In this document: positions 1 to 5,012 of the stretch, one piece after another
How the letters are laid out: each line of letters begins with the position of its first letter
How positions within the stretch are numbered: the first letter of the stretch is position 1
DNA from: JBHIBA01 sp046758845
Lineage (GTDB): Bacteria; UBA8248; JACPRG01; G963555815
Direction of reading: 5' to 3'
Assembly: GCA_046758845.1 (NCBI GenBank)
Contig: JBHIBA010000333.1
Span: 1 to 5,014 of the forward strand
Length of the DNA: 5,014 nucleotides
Notes under the pieces: model-generated
Databases searched by the model: none
Told to the model about the DNA's origin: nothing
What the model saw: only the letters and a program-made list of their open reading frames with translations
Translations under genes and position numbers: made by a program

Positions 1-1
1 G

Positions 2-82
2 ATTGAGGGCGTAGAGATGACTGGGCTCCACCCCAGCGAACCGCCGGAGGTCCCCGTTGACACGTCGCGCTTTCAGAGATGA
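2..82 (+). CDS. Possible C-terminal fragment of an unidentified protein, cut by the window start
   Basis: This plus-strand frame is open from the window edge to a TGA at 80-82 and gives 26 residues ending in HPSEPPEVPVDTSRFQR. Of the 26 codons, 19 end in G or C and purine-first codons are common, as in the real genes here. The other two plus frames stop within the first 14 bases. The peptide is hydrophilic and proline-rich, as a protein tail often is. No domain can be recognised from so short a piece. It lies on the same strand as the CoA-transferase genes but 576 bases upstream, so they need not share a transcript. It could instead be chance open frame: a minus-strand frame is also open across this edge from an ATG at 107. 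Extending the sequence leftwards would decide. Confidence 0.4.
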   Translation: MEGVEMTGLHPSEPPEVPVDTSRFQR

Positions 83-142
83 CACGTTGGTTTTTGGGTG
101 CTCTCATAAGTAAATGTACTGCGTTATGACCGTATGTATAAC

Positions 143-180
143 AGATTGGTATTATTGGCTCAATTTAAAGAGCCGAATCT
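143..180. repeat. AT-rich interrupted inverted repeat (two-step hairpin)
   Basis: An inner pair GGCTC (157-161) / GAGCC (170-174) encloses AATTTAAA. An outer pair AGATT (143-147) / AATCT (176-180) surrounds it, with nine unpaired bases on the left and one on the right. There is no following T run, so it is a poor intrinsic terminator for the gene fragment at the left edge. It could be a protein-binding site or a weak RNA hairpin. The match is visible in the sequence; a function is inference. Confidence 0.35.
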
Positions 181-258
181 GCTTCATGGAAGGCCCGACA
201 CATTAAAAACTACGAAACAAAGCCAAAGGGGGAAGATAGCAAAAATCAATGTGTTGCA

Positions 259-270
259 GGAGGCGCCTCC
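259..270. repeat. 12-bp perfect palindrome GGAGGCGCCTCC
   Basis: The sequence reads identically on both strands with no spacer, and the symmetry stops at A258/G271. It sits at the junction between the AT-rich and GC-rich halves of the intergenic region, about 390 bases upstream of the CoA-transferase start. A perfect spacer-less palindrome suits a homodimeric DNA-binding protein better than an RNA hairpin, but chance occurrence in GC-rich DNA is not excluded. Confidence 0.35.
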
Positions 271-540
271 GGGGGGCAGGGCGTTTGGCTGGGTCGGTTG
301 TCTGCGATCTTTCAGTGGCTCCATCTGGTGCATGTCTTGGCGGAAAGTTTTGCTGGAGGGTCCGGGGGGGCGGACGCACCGCGTCAGGTTTCTGCACTGG
401 CGTGCCGTTCAATCACATCTCGGAGGGCGAGCGCCAAAGAGGCCCCGTTTAAGCCTACTCGCGTCCAGCCGCAGTTCGGCCGGCACGCAAGTGCCCAAAA
501 AGCGCCCCCCGCAGAAAACGAAAGCGAGTCTTTCATAGAT

Positions 541-560
541 GCGATGACATCGACGTCGCG
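541..560. promoter_or_regulatory. Overlapping palindromes, possible operator upstream of the CoA-transferase operon
   Basis: CGATG-A-CATCG (542-552) and the perfect 8-mer CGACGTCG (551-558) overlap by two bases, about 100-118 bases before the ATG at 659. A TTGAAA hexamer at 568-573 lies just downstream, but no good -10 box follows at 16-18 bases, so the promoter itself is not identified. Catabolic acyl-CoA operons are often controlled by TetR-, GntR- or IclR-type repressors binding such dyads. No regulator gene is present in this window, so the operator role is inference. Confidence 0.3.
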
Positions 561-643
561 TTTTCCATTGAAAAATTCTGCGTATCAGAAGATTTGACTT
601 GCCCCCTACCCCACCGCATGATTTGAAGAAAGATCCTTCCTTC

Positions 644-649
644 AAGGAG
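644..649 (+). promoter_or_regulatory. Ribosome binding site that fixes the alpha-subunit start
   Basis: AAGGAG lies nine bases before the ATG at 659-661. The longer in-frame reading from a TTG at 599 has no comparable site (it is preceded by AAGATTTGAC) and would add 20 residues not expected in this family. The ATG at 659 is therefore the better start. Confidence 0.75.
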
Positions 650-658
650 CCGGAATCC

Positions 659-1612
659 ATGATCCCCCCATACGAGTCCCTCCGCAAACCCATCCAAGAA
701 AGAGACCGCGGTCTGCGGGAAAAAATCTGCTCCCTCGAAGACGCCGTGAGGCTCATCCCCGATGGCGCGCACGTCGCCGTCGGCGGATGCCACTACTCGC
801 GGACCCCCATGGCCCTGCTGTGGGAAATCATCCGCCAGCGCAGAGCCGGCCTCACGTTCTCCAGAAGCATCACCAGCACGGAGGGAGACCTCCTCCTGGC
901 CGGGGGCGTCACCCGCCACATCCTCACCAGCTGGTTCAGCCCCGGCGTTACCTGGGGAGTCTCCCGCGTGATGCGGGAGTTCGTCCAGTCCGGGGAGGCA
1001 CGTTACGAAGAGTGGAGCCACCTGAGCATGGGCCTTCGCTACCGGGCGGGGGCAATGGGCGTTCCTTTCCTCCCGGCGCGCTCGATGATGGGAAGCGGGA
1101 TGGCCGACCGGCTGCCGGGCCTGAAGACCCTCGACTGCCCCTACACGGGCGAGCCCTTGGCCCTCATCCCCGCCCTGAACCCGGACGTTGCGCTGATCCA
1201 CGTCCACCGCGCGGACCCATACGGCAACGCGCAAATCGACGGCCTCCCCTTCATGGACGCCGACGTCGCCCTGGCGGCGAACAAAGTTATTCTCTCGGCC
1301 GAGCGCATCGTCAGCAACGAGCAGATCCGCCGCTCCCCGGACCGGACAATGATTTCGTTCCTGTGCGTAGAGGCGGTCGCCGAGGCGCCCTTTGGAAGCA
1401 TGCCTCACGAATGTTACGGCCTTTACGAACCGGCCTTCGGCCACATCGACGAGTACGTCAGAAGGACCTCAGCCTCCGGCGTCGAAGAGGCAAAGGCGTA
1501 TTTGGAGGAATACTGCTACGGCCTGGGGAACTGGGAAGATTTCCTCGACAGGATCGGGACGAAGACCCTCATGGCCGCGGCCAAAGCGGGCTCGGAGATG
1601 AACTATGCATAA
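659..1612 (+). CDS. Family I CoA-transferase, alpha subunit (GctA/IpdA-like)
   Basis: The gene encodes 317 residues, close to the roughly 320 of glutaconate CoA-transferase subunit A. The enzyme moves coenzyme A between carboxylic acids in the cytosol, and the alpha chain forms an active site with the beta chain encoded next. Visible family features are the N-terminal SLEDAV and IPDGAHVAVGG stretch (25-43), AMGVPFLPARSMMGSG (132-147), the CoA-transferase core ALNPDVALIHVHRADPYGN (172-190), and CYGLYEP (252-258). All align with my memory of Acidaminococcus GctA. The GctA segment containing LTGLGGAAGGD is replaced here by LTFSRSITSTEGD, so the substrate may differ. The start at 659 is chosen for its AAGGAG site. 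The last codons overlap the beta gene by 8 bases, implying translational coupling. Alternatives are the ring-cleaving IpdA of steroid degradation or another dicarboxylate or 3-oxoacid transferase. The family is certain; the substrate is not. Confidence 0.9.
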   Translation: MIPPYESLRKPIQERDRGLREKICSLEDAVRLIPDGAHVAVGGCHYSRTPMALLWEIIRQRRAGLTFSRSITSTEGDLLLAGGVTRHILTSWFSPGVTWGVSRVMREFVQSGEARYEEWSHLSMGLRYRAGAMGVPFLPARSMMGSGMADRLPGLKTLDCPYTGEPLALIPALNPDVALIHVHRADPYGNAQIDGLPFMDADVALAANKVILSAERIVSNEQIRRSPDRTMISFLCVEAVAEAPFGSMPHECYGLYEPAFGHIDEYVRRTSASGVEEAKAYLEEYCYGLGNWEDFLDRIGTKTLMAAAKAGSEMNYA

Positions 1613-2393
1613 GAGAGCGCCTGGGGCCGGCTATAACAGCCCGGAGCTGATCTGTTTGATGAGCGCCCGGGCGCTCAAGAACGGCAACGTCGTTTTCGCC
1701 GGGGCGGGCCTGCCCTTGATCTCCGCCATCCTGGCGCAAAACACGCACGCCCCCCAGCTCACCATCCTCTTCGAGGGCGGGGTGATCGGTCCCGAGGTCG
1801 CCCCCGGCAAGTTGCCCCCTTCCACCAACGAAGCCCGGTGCGCTTGGCAGGCGAGCAAGCTCCTCTCCATCACCGACGTCCTCCTCCTGATGCAGCGGGG
1901 CTACGTGGATTACGGGTTCCTCGGGGGCGCGCAGATCGACCAGTACGGAAACTTGAACAGCTCTTTCATCGGCGATCCGGACCACCCCAAGGTTCGCCTT
2001 CCGGGAAGCGGCGGAGCGAACGACATCGCCAGCATGAGCAAGGTGATCGTAGCCATGCGCCACGAGAAGCGCCGCTTCGTGGAGAAGGTGGATTTTGTGA
2101 CCAGCCCCGGCTATCTCAAAGGCGATGGCTCCCGGCGCGCGGCGGGCCTCCTGGCCGGGGGCGTTCACCTGGTCGTCACCCACCTTGGACTGCTGGACTT
2201 CGATCCAAAATCGGGGAGGATGCGCCTCAAGGCCCTGCACCCGGGCGTCGAGGTCGGGGAGGTTCAGGAGAACACCGGATTCGATCCACTCATCCCCCGA
2301 AGAATCCCCCGAACCAAACCGCCCGCGGCGAAGGAGCTGGAGATTCTGCGCGCCCTGGACCCCGAGCGCCGGTATATCGGTTCCGGGGAATAG
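1605..2393 (+). CDS. Family I CoA-transferase, beta subunit (GctB/IpdB-like)
   Basis: The gene encodes 262 residues, the usual length for GctB-type subunits. In this family a glutamate on the beta chain forms the covalent enzyme-CoA thioester. Here FEGG at 56-59 places Glu57 where GctB has its catalytic glutamate (about residue 54, in a VESG motif). Other matches to GctB as I remember it are KNGNVVFAGAGLPLI (25-39), FLGGAQIDQYGNLNSSFIGD (105-124), GSGGAND (134-140), MRHEKRRF (151-158) and VTSPG (165-169), with ENTGFD near the C terminus. GGEN/GGAN-like glycine turns help shape the active site. A GGAG at 1594-1597 lies seven bases before the ATG, inside the alpha gene. Keeping Glu57 argues for a real transferase rather than a hydrolase derivative. 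Nothing is truncated. The natural acyl substrate (glutaconate, another dicarboxylate or a ring-cleavage product) cannot be told from sequence alone. Confidence 0.91.
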   Translation: MHKRAPGAGYNSPELICLMSARALKNGNVVFAGAGLPLISAILAQNTHAPQLTILFEGGVIGPEVAPGKLPPSTNEARCAWQASKLLSITDVLLLMQRGYVDYGFLGGAQIDQYGNLNSSFIGDPDHPKVRLPGSGGANDIASMSKVIVAMRHEKRRFVEKVDFVTSPGYLKGDGSRRAAGLLAGGVHLVVTHLGLLDFDPKSGRMRLKALHPGVEVGEVQENTGFDPLIPRRIPRTKPPAAKELEILRALDPERRYIGSGE

Positions 2394-2407
2394 CGGGAGA
2401 GAAGGAG

Positions 2408-2434
2408 AAGGCGGGCTTCGCGCTTATCCGCCTT
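2408..2434. terminator. Hairpin between convergent genes, possible bidirectional terminator
   Basis: AAGGCGG (2408-2414) pairs perfectly with CCGCCTT (2428-2434) around a 13-base loop, in the 56-base gap between the beta-subunit stop (2393) and the asd stop (2450). On the plus strand a moderately T-rich stretch (TTTGCTCTTT with the stem end) follows, and on the minus strand a C/T-rich stretch follows. The position is right for stopping both operons, but the T tracts are broken, so termination is likely partial or helped by Rho. Confidence 0.4.
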
Positions 2435-2449
2435 TGCTCTTTGGTCGCG

Positions 2450-3478
2450 TCAGGCGGGTACGCGGAGGAGGTTCTTCTGGATCAGGGTCTCGGCGATTTG
2501 AATGCTGTTCAGGGCCGCGCCTTTCCTCAAGTTGTCCGCGACGATCCACATATCCAGCCCGTTCTCGACGCTCTCGTCCTGACGGATCCTTCCGACGTAG
2601 ACCTCGTCCTTTCCGGCGACGTCTCGGGCAAGCGGATAGAGATTGTGCCGGGGGGAGTCATACACGATCACCCCTTCGGCCCCGGACAGAACGGCGCGGG
2701 CCTCGTTGGCGGTGATGGGTTTTTCGCATTCCACGTTGACCGATTCGGAATGGCAGTGGAAAACGGGGACCCTGACCGTGGTTGCGGTGATTGGAAGGTC
2801 CGGCAGCGCCAGGATCTTCCGGGTCTCGTTGATCATCTTGGCTTCTTCTTCCGAATATCCCTCCTCGTTGAAATGGCCGATGTGCGGGAGACAGTTGAAG
2901 GCGATCTCGTGGGGGTAGACGGAGGCCGTCGGCTCGTGAAAATTCAGCAGATCCCGAACCTGCTGCTCGAGCTCCGCCATGGCCTTCTTCCCGGTGCCCG
3001 AAACCGATTGATACGTGGAGACCACCACCCTACGGATCCCGAAGGCAGCGTGGAGGGGCATCAGGACGACCACCAACTGGATGGTCGAGCAGTTAGGATT
3101 GGCGATGATCCCCCTGTGGGTCTCCAGGGTCTCGGGGTTGACCTCCGGGACGACCAGGGGAATCTCCGGGTCCATCCGGAAAGCGCTGGTGTTGTCGACG
3201 ACGACCGCCCCGGCCTCCACCGCGTGGGGGACAAATTCCCGGCTGCGCGCGGACCCGGCGGAGAAAAGGGCCAGGTCGATCCCCCCAAAGCCGTCTGCGC
3301 TCAGGACTTCGACCTTATACTCCTCGTCCCGGAAGGTTAAGCGCTGTGCGGCGCTTCGTTCCGAAGCGAGAAGGCGCAGGTCATTCACAGGGAAATCGCG
3401 CTCTTCCAAAATGGAGAGCATCTCGTTTCCCACCGCCCCCGTGGCGCCGACCACAGCGACGTTCCAACCTTCGGCCAT
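2450..3478 (-). CDS. asd: Aspartate-semialdehyde dehydrogenase
   Basis: This 342-residue enzyme reduces L-aspartyl-4-phosphate to L-aspartate 4-semialdehyde with NADPH, the branch point to lysine/diaminopimelate, threonine, methionine and isoleucine, in the cytosol. The N-terminal Rossmann motif is GATGAVG (11-17). NTSAFR (96-101) supplies a phosphate-binding arginine. NPNCST puts the nucleophile at Cys130. TYQSVSGTG (155-163) carries the substrate-site glutamine Gln157. EEAKMINETRKI includes Lys214, and RVPVFHCHSE gives Arg236 and the proton-transfer histidine His243. The length and the HCHSESVN motif fit the shorter type found in Gram-positive bacteria and many deltaproteobacterial-type genomes rather than the E. 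coli type. The ATG lies one base after the leuB stop, with GGAGG at 3492-3488 (reading minus) inside leuB, so translation is probably coupled. All key residues are present. Confidence 0.96.
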   Translation of the reverse strand: MAEGWNVAVVGATGAVGNEMLSILEERDFPVNDLRLLASERSAAQRLTFRDEEYKVEVLSADGFGGIDLALFSAGSARSREFVPHAVEAGAVVVDNTSAFRMDPEIPLVVPEVNPETLETHRGIIANPNCSTIQLVVVLMPLHAAFGIRRVVVSTYQSVSGTGKKAMAELEQQVRDLLNFHEPTASVYPHEIAFNCLPHIGHFNEEGYSEEEAKMINETRKILALPDLPITATTVRVPVFHCHSESVNVECEKPITANEARAVLSGAEGVIVYDSPRHNLYPLARDVAGKDEVYVGRIRQDESVENGLDMWIVADNLRKGAALNSIQIAETLIQKNLLRVPA

Positions 3479-3479
3479 T

Positions 3480-4595
3480 TCAGTTCGCCTCCAGGGCCTC
3501 GGCGATCCGGCCGCTCATGGCTTTCGTCCCCAGAACTTCCTCTCCCTCCGCGGCAATGTCGCCCGTCCGGGCTCCGGCATCGAGCACCTGCGCCACCGCG
3601 TCCTCGATGGCCCGGCCCGCCTCGGGCTCGCCGAGTCCGTACTCCAACAGCATGGCCGCCGAAAGGATCATGGCGACCGGATTGGCCTGGTCCTTTCCGG
3701 CAATCTCCGGGGCCGTCCCATGAACGGGCTCGAAAAGCCCCAGCGGCCCCCTGCCTGCCGGTCCCCCTTTGGCGGGATCTCCCAAGCTGGCCGAGGGGAG
3801 CATCCCGATGGAGCCCGTCAGCATGGCGGCCTCATCGCTGAGGATATCACCGAAGAGATTGCCTGTCACGATTACGTCGAATTGCTTGGGCCAACGGACG
3901 AGTTGCATGGCGCAGTTGTCCACCAGCATGTGCTCCAACTGGACGTCCGGATAGTCCGGGGCGACGCTGTCCACCACTTCTCGCCACAGACGGCTTACGG
4001 CCAGGACGTTAAACTTGTCCACCGAGGTCAACTTTCTCCGGCGTTTCGCAGCGAGTGCAAACCCCAAACGGGCAATCCGCTCAACCTCGGGGACCGAGTA
4101 GACCATGGTATTGACGCCGATCTTCCCCGCCCCGTCGTCCTTTATGCCCTGGGGCTCGCCGAAGTAGATCCCCCCGGTCAGCTCCCGAAGGACCAGCAGA
4201 TCGAGGCCCTTCACGATGTCGGCGCGCATGGAGGAGGAAGCGGCGAGCGCGTCATAAAGGCGGGCCGGCCTCAGGTTGGCAAACAGTCCCAGTTCCTTCC
4301 TCAGGGGCAAGAGAGCTCCTCGCTCGGGACGCCTCTCGGGGGGCAGAGAGTCCCACTTTGGACCGCCGACCGCTCCGAGCAGTATGGCGTCGGACGCCTT
4401 GCAGATCTTGAGCGTCTCCGGTGGAAGGGGATGGCCGGTCGCATCGATGGCCGCTCCGCCGATGAGCGCCGTGCACAGGTCGAAAGACAATCCAAACCTT
4501 CCGGTGACGGTTTCCAGGACCGCCCGGGCGCCGGCCATGGCTTCGGGGCCGATTCCGTCGCCCGGGAGAAGCGCTATTTTCAATGTCTCTGCCAT
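3480..4595 (-). CDS. leuB: 3-Isopropylmalate dehydrogenase
   Basis: This 371-residue cytosolic enzyme oxidises and decarboxylates (2R,3S)-3-isopropylmalate to 2-oxoisocaproate with NAD, the third step of leucine synthesis. It starts with the conserved LPGDGIGPE (10-18). Substrate-binding arginines are Arg99, Arg109 and Arg137. RELTGGIYFGEP (137-148) contains the catalytic tyrosine Tyr144. Lys194 in VDKFNVL is the catalytic lysine, and Asp226, Asp250 and Asp254 bind the divalent metal (TGNLFGDILSDEAAMLTGS). EPVHGTAPEIAGKDQANP (289-306) is the cofactor region, with Glu297 at the acidic position that favours NAD. The common KANVLE reads KFNVLA here, a mild oddity. The ATG at 4595 is forced: an in-frame TAA lies at 4604-4602, two codons upstream. 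No clear Shine-Dalgarno precedes it, and a hairpin occupies that place. Related tartrate or isocitrate dehydrogenases are unlikely, given the motifs and the asd neighbour. Confidence 0.96.
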   Translation of the reverse strand: MAETLKIALLPGDGIGPEAMAGARAVLETVTGRFGLSFDLCTALIGGAAIDATGHPLPPETLKICKASDAILLGAVGGPKWDSLPPERRPERGALLPLRKELGLFANLRPARLYDALAASSSMRADIVKGLDLLVLRELTGGIYFGEPQGIKDDGAGKIGVNTMVYSVPEVERIARLGFALAAKRRRKLTSVDKFNVLAVSRLWREVVDSVAPDYPDVQLEHMLVDNCAMQLVRWPKQFDVIVTGNLFGDILSDEAAMLTGSIGMLPSASLGDPAKGGPAGRGPLGLFEPVHGTAPEIAGKDQANPVAMILSAAMLLEYGLGEPEAGRAIEDAVAQVLDAGARTGDIAAEGEEVLGTKAMSGRIAEALEAN

Positions 4596-4597
4596 CT

Positions 4598-4625
4598 GAC
4601 GTTATCCAATCCGAAAGATTGCGTC
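4598..4625 (-). promoter_or_regulatory. Leader hairpin abutting the leuB start codon
   Basis: CAATC (4607-4611) and GATTG (4617-4621) form a 5-bp stem with a 5-base loop. GACG (4598-4601) and CGTC (4622-4625) extend it by 4 bp, with a 5-base bulge on the start-codon side. The structure ends two bases before the ATG and covers the position where a Shine-Dalgarno site would lie. It may limit or regulate initiation. The pairings are visible; the regulatory role is inference. Confidence 0.35.
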
Positions 4626-4626
4626 G

Positions 4627-4645
4627 AGCGCTCTCGTCTGGCGCT
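4627..4645 (-). promoter_or_regulatory. Second short hairpin in the leuB leader
   Basis: AGCGC (4627-4631) pairs with GCGCT (4641-4645) around a 9-base loop. With the start-codon hairpin it occupies nearly the whole predicted leader of about 53 bases. No T run follows it, so it is not an attenuator terminator, and there is no room for a leucine-rich leader peptide. Confidence 0.25.
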
Positions 4646-4654
4646 GAGTGTCGA

Positions 4655-4683
4655 AATATAGTTGAGAACGCTAGGCGTTTCAA
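4655..4683 (-). promoter_or_regulatory. Sigma-70-type promoter of the leuB-asd operon with an internal palindrome
   Basis: Reading the minus strand, TTGAAA (4683-4678) and TATATT (4660-4655) each match the -35 and -10 consensus at five of six bases, separated by the ideal 17 bases. Transcription would start near 4648 and give a leader of about 53 bases. The spacer contains AACGC-TAG-GCGTT (4667-4679), a perfect 5-bp dyad overlapping the edge of the -35 box, a classic place for a repressor to exclude RNA polymerase. The promoter is inferred from sequence match alone; the operator is more speculative. Confidence 0.65.
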
Positions 4684-4840
4684 GGTAAGCGACTCGCCTT
4701 ACCCGGAACGGAAGGTCGCGACAAAAAAGCGTGCATATTGGGGCGCTGTAAAGTGGCCTTCGCGCTATTGAGGGAATCTGACGCCTTTCTGCGGCGCAGC
4801 TTCGCTCACAGTGGGTGAGTCCATCGGCAGGGACCTGAGC
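4684..4840. other. Intergenic DNA between the minus-strand terminator and the leuB promoter
   Basis: No gene is seen. It holds two small dyads, CTGCG-G-CGCAG (4789-4799) and CTCAC/GTGAG (4805-4809 and 4815-4819), and an A6 run at 4722-4727 that reads as T6 on the minus strand but has only a very weak stem before it. A 62-codon plus-strand open frame (4583-4771) starts inside leuB in antisense, has no good ribosome binding site and is not credible as a gene. Confidence 0.45.
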
Positions 4841-4888
4841 AAAAAAGAGCCCGGGTGCTGGAGGTTTCGTCTCCAGCCTGACCCGGGC
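4841..4888 (-). terminator. Strong intrinsic terminator on the minus strand
   Basis: On the minus strand GCCCGGGT (4888-4881) pairs with ACCCGGGC (4856-4849), and GCTGGAG (4877-4871) pairs with CTCCAGC (4863-4857). A 3-base bulge lies on the upstream side and the loop has 7 bases. The 15-bp stem is followed directly by TCTTTTTT (4848-4841). On the plus strand no T run follows, so the direction is clear. It must end a minus-strand transcript from upstream (window right), either a gene beyond the window or a small RNA starting near 4926. It separates that unit from leuB-asd, whose own promoter lies 158 bases farther on. Confidence 0.85.
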
Positions 4889-4926
4889 CCTATCCGGGTT
4901 CCCCCGCCGACCTCCAACCGGGTTGC
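4851..4926 (-). ncRNA. Possible structured small RNA or leader ending in the strong terminator
   Basis: Reading the minus strand, a TATAAG box (4938-4933) could place a transcript start near 4926, giving an RNA of about 86 bases that ends in the T tract at 4841. There is no good -35 box. The upstream part carries ACCCGG twice (4923-4918 and 4899-4894), copying the terminator's descending arm, and TGGAGGT (4916-4910), which is complementary to ACCTCCA (4865-4859) in the hairpin. These give alternative folds. I do not recognise a known family: the SRP RNA motif CAGG...AGCA is only superficially echoed and the GGAA loop is absent. The evidence is structural only, so confidence is low. Confidence 0.25.
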
Positions 4927-4961
4927 GGAGACCTTATAGACCCCTTTACTACGGGCAGCGG

Positions 4962-5012
4962 TTAGTACTTGACACCCCTGTCACCCTGAGCGAGGGTCAT
5001 CAACCCTCGCGA
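4962..5012 (-). CDS. Possible C-terminal fragment of a minus-strand protein, cut by the window end
   Basis: One minus-strand frame is open from the right edge to a TAA at 4964-4962 and would end ...LMTLAQGDRGVKY. The other two minus frames stop within about 35 bases. A strong minus-strand terminator follows 74 bases after this stop, as expected if a gene ends here. Against it, the same bases form a palindromic repeat-like sequence, so the reading may be accidental. Only 16 residues are visible and no family can be named. Confidence 0.25.
   Translation of the reverse strand, partial: SRGLMTLAQGDRGVKY

Larger units (their letters stand above)
83..658. other. Long intergenic region without a supported gene
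   Basis: No frame on either strand reads like a protein. The open frames here (for example 134-538 and 298-597 plus, 409-756 minus) are rich in Arg, Ser and Pro, lack a recognisable motif or good ribosome binding site, and overlap one another. Composition changes inside the region. About 90-255 is AT-rich with A and T runs, and about 256-530 is GC-rich with long G runs (364-370) and C runs. The AT-rich part may hold the promoter of the downstream operon. Weak -10-like boxes are present (TATAAC at 137-142, TATTAT at 150-155) but neither has a convincing -35 box. The GC-rich part may be a decayed gene or a dispersed repeat. Several palindromes are listed separately. Confidence 0.6.

Noticed and set aside
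58..87. Direct repeat TGACACGT (58-65 and 80-87)
   Set aside because: It is only eight bases in two copies, one inside the possible coding tail, with no third copy or associated element. Chance is likely.
360..375. GTCCG-G6-CGGAC hairpin and possible G-quadruplex
   Set aside because: The stem has only 5 bp and the nearby G runs are not four regular tracts, so it is too weak to list as a feature.
134..597. Small plus-strand open frames in the left intergenic region (134-538, 249-452, 298-597)
   Set aside because: They overlap each other, lack convincing ribosome binding sites and give Arg/Ser/Pro-rich sequence with no recognisable motif.
533..1444. 303-codon minus-strand open frame
   Set aside because: It is antisense to the CoA-transferase alpha subunit, with His/Arg/Gly/Asp-rich low-information sequence and no family motif.
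1838..3340. 500-codon plus-strand open frame
   Set aside because: It runs through the beta subunit in another frame and then antisense to asd. It is rich in Arg, Gly, Pro and Asp as expected of a high-GC shadow, and shows no domain.
3015..4661. 548-codon plus-strand open frame
   Set aside because: It is antisense to asd and leuB, both of which carry full sets of catalytic motifs on the minus strand. Its length is an effect of GC-rich codons.
4849..4888. Signal recognition particle RNA domain
   Set aside because: The CAGG and AGCA segments flank a hairpin as in SRP RNA, but the conserved short GGAA-type loop is absent, the bases pair in a longer stem, and a T tract follows at once, so a terminator explains it better.
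4969..4997. Plus-strand promoter from the perfect TTGACA at 4969-4974
   Set aside because: Seventeen bases later the sequence is GAGGGT, and no -10-like box exists at nearby spacings before the window ends.
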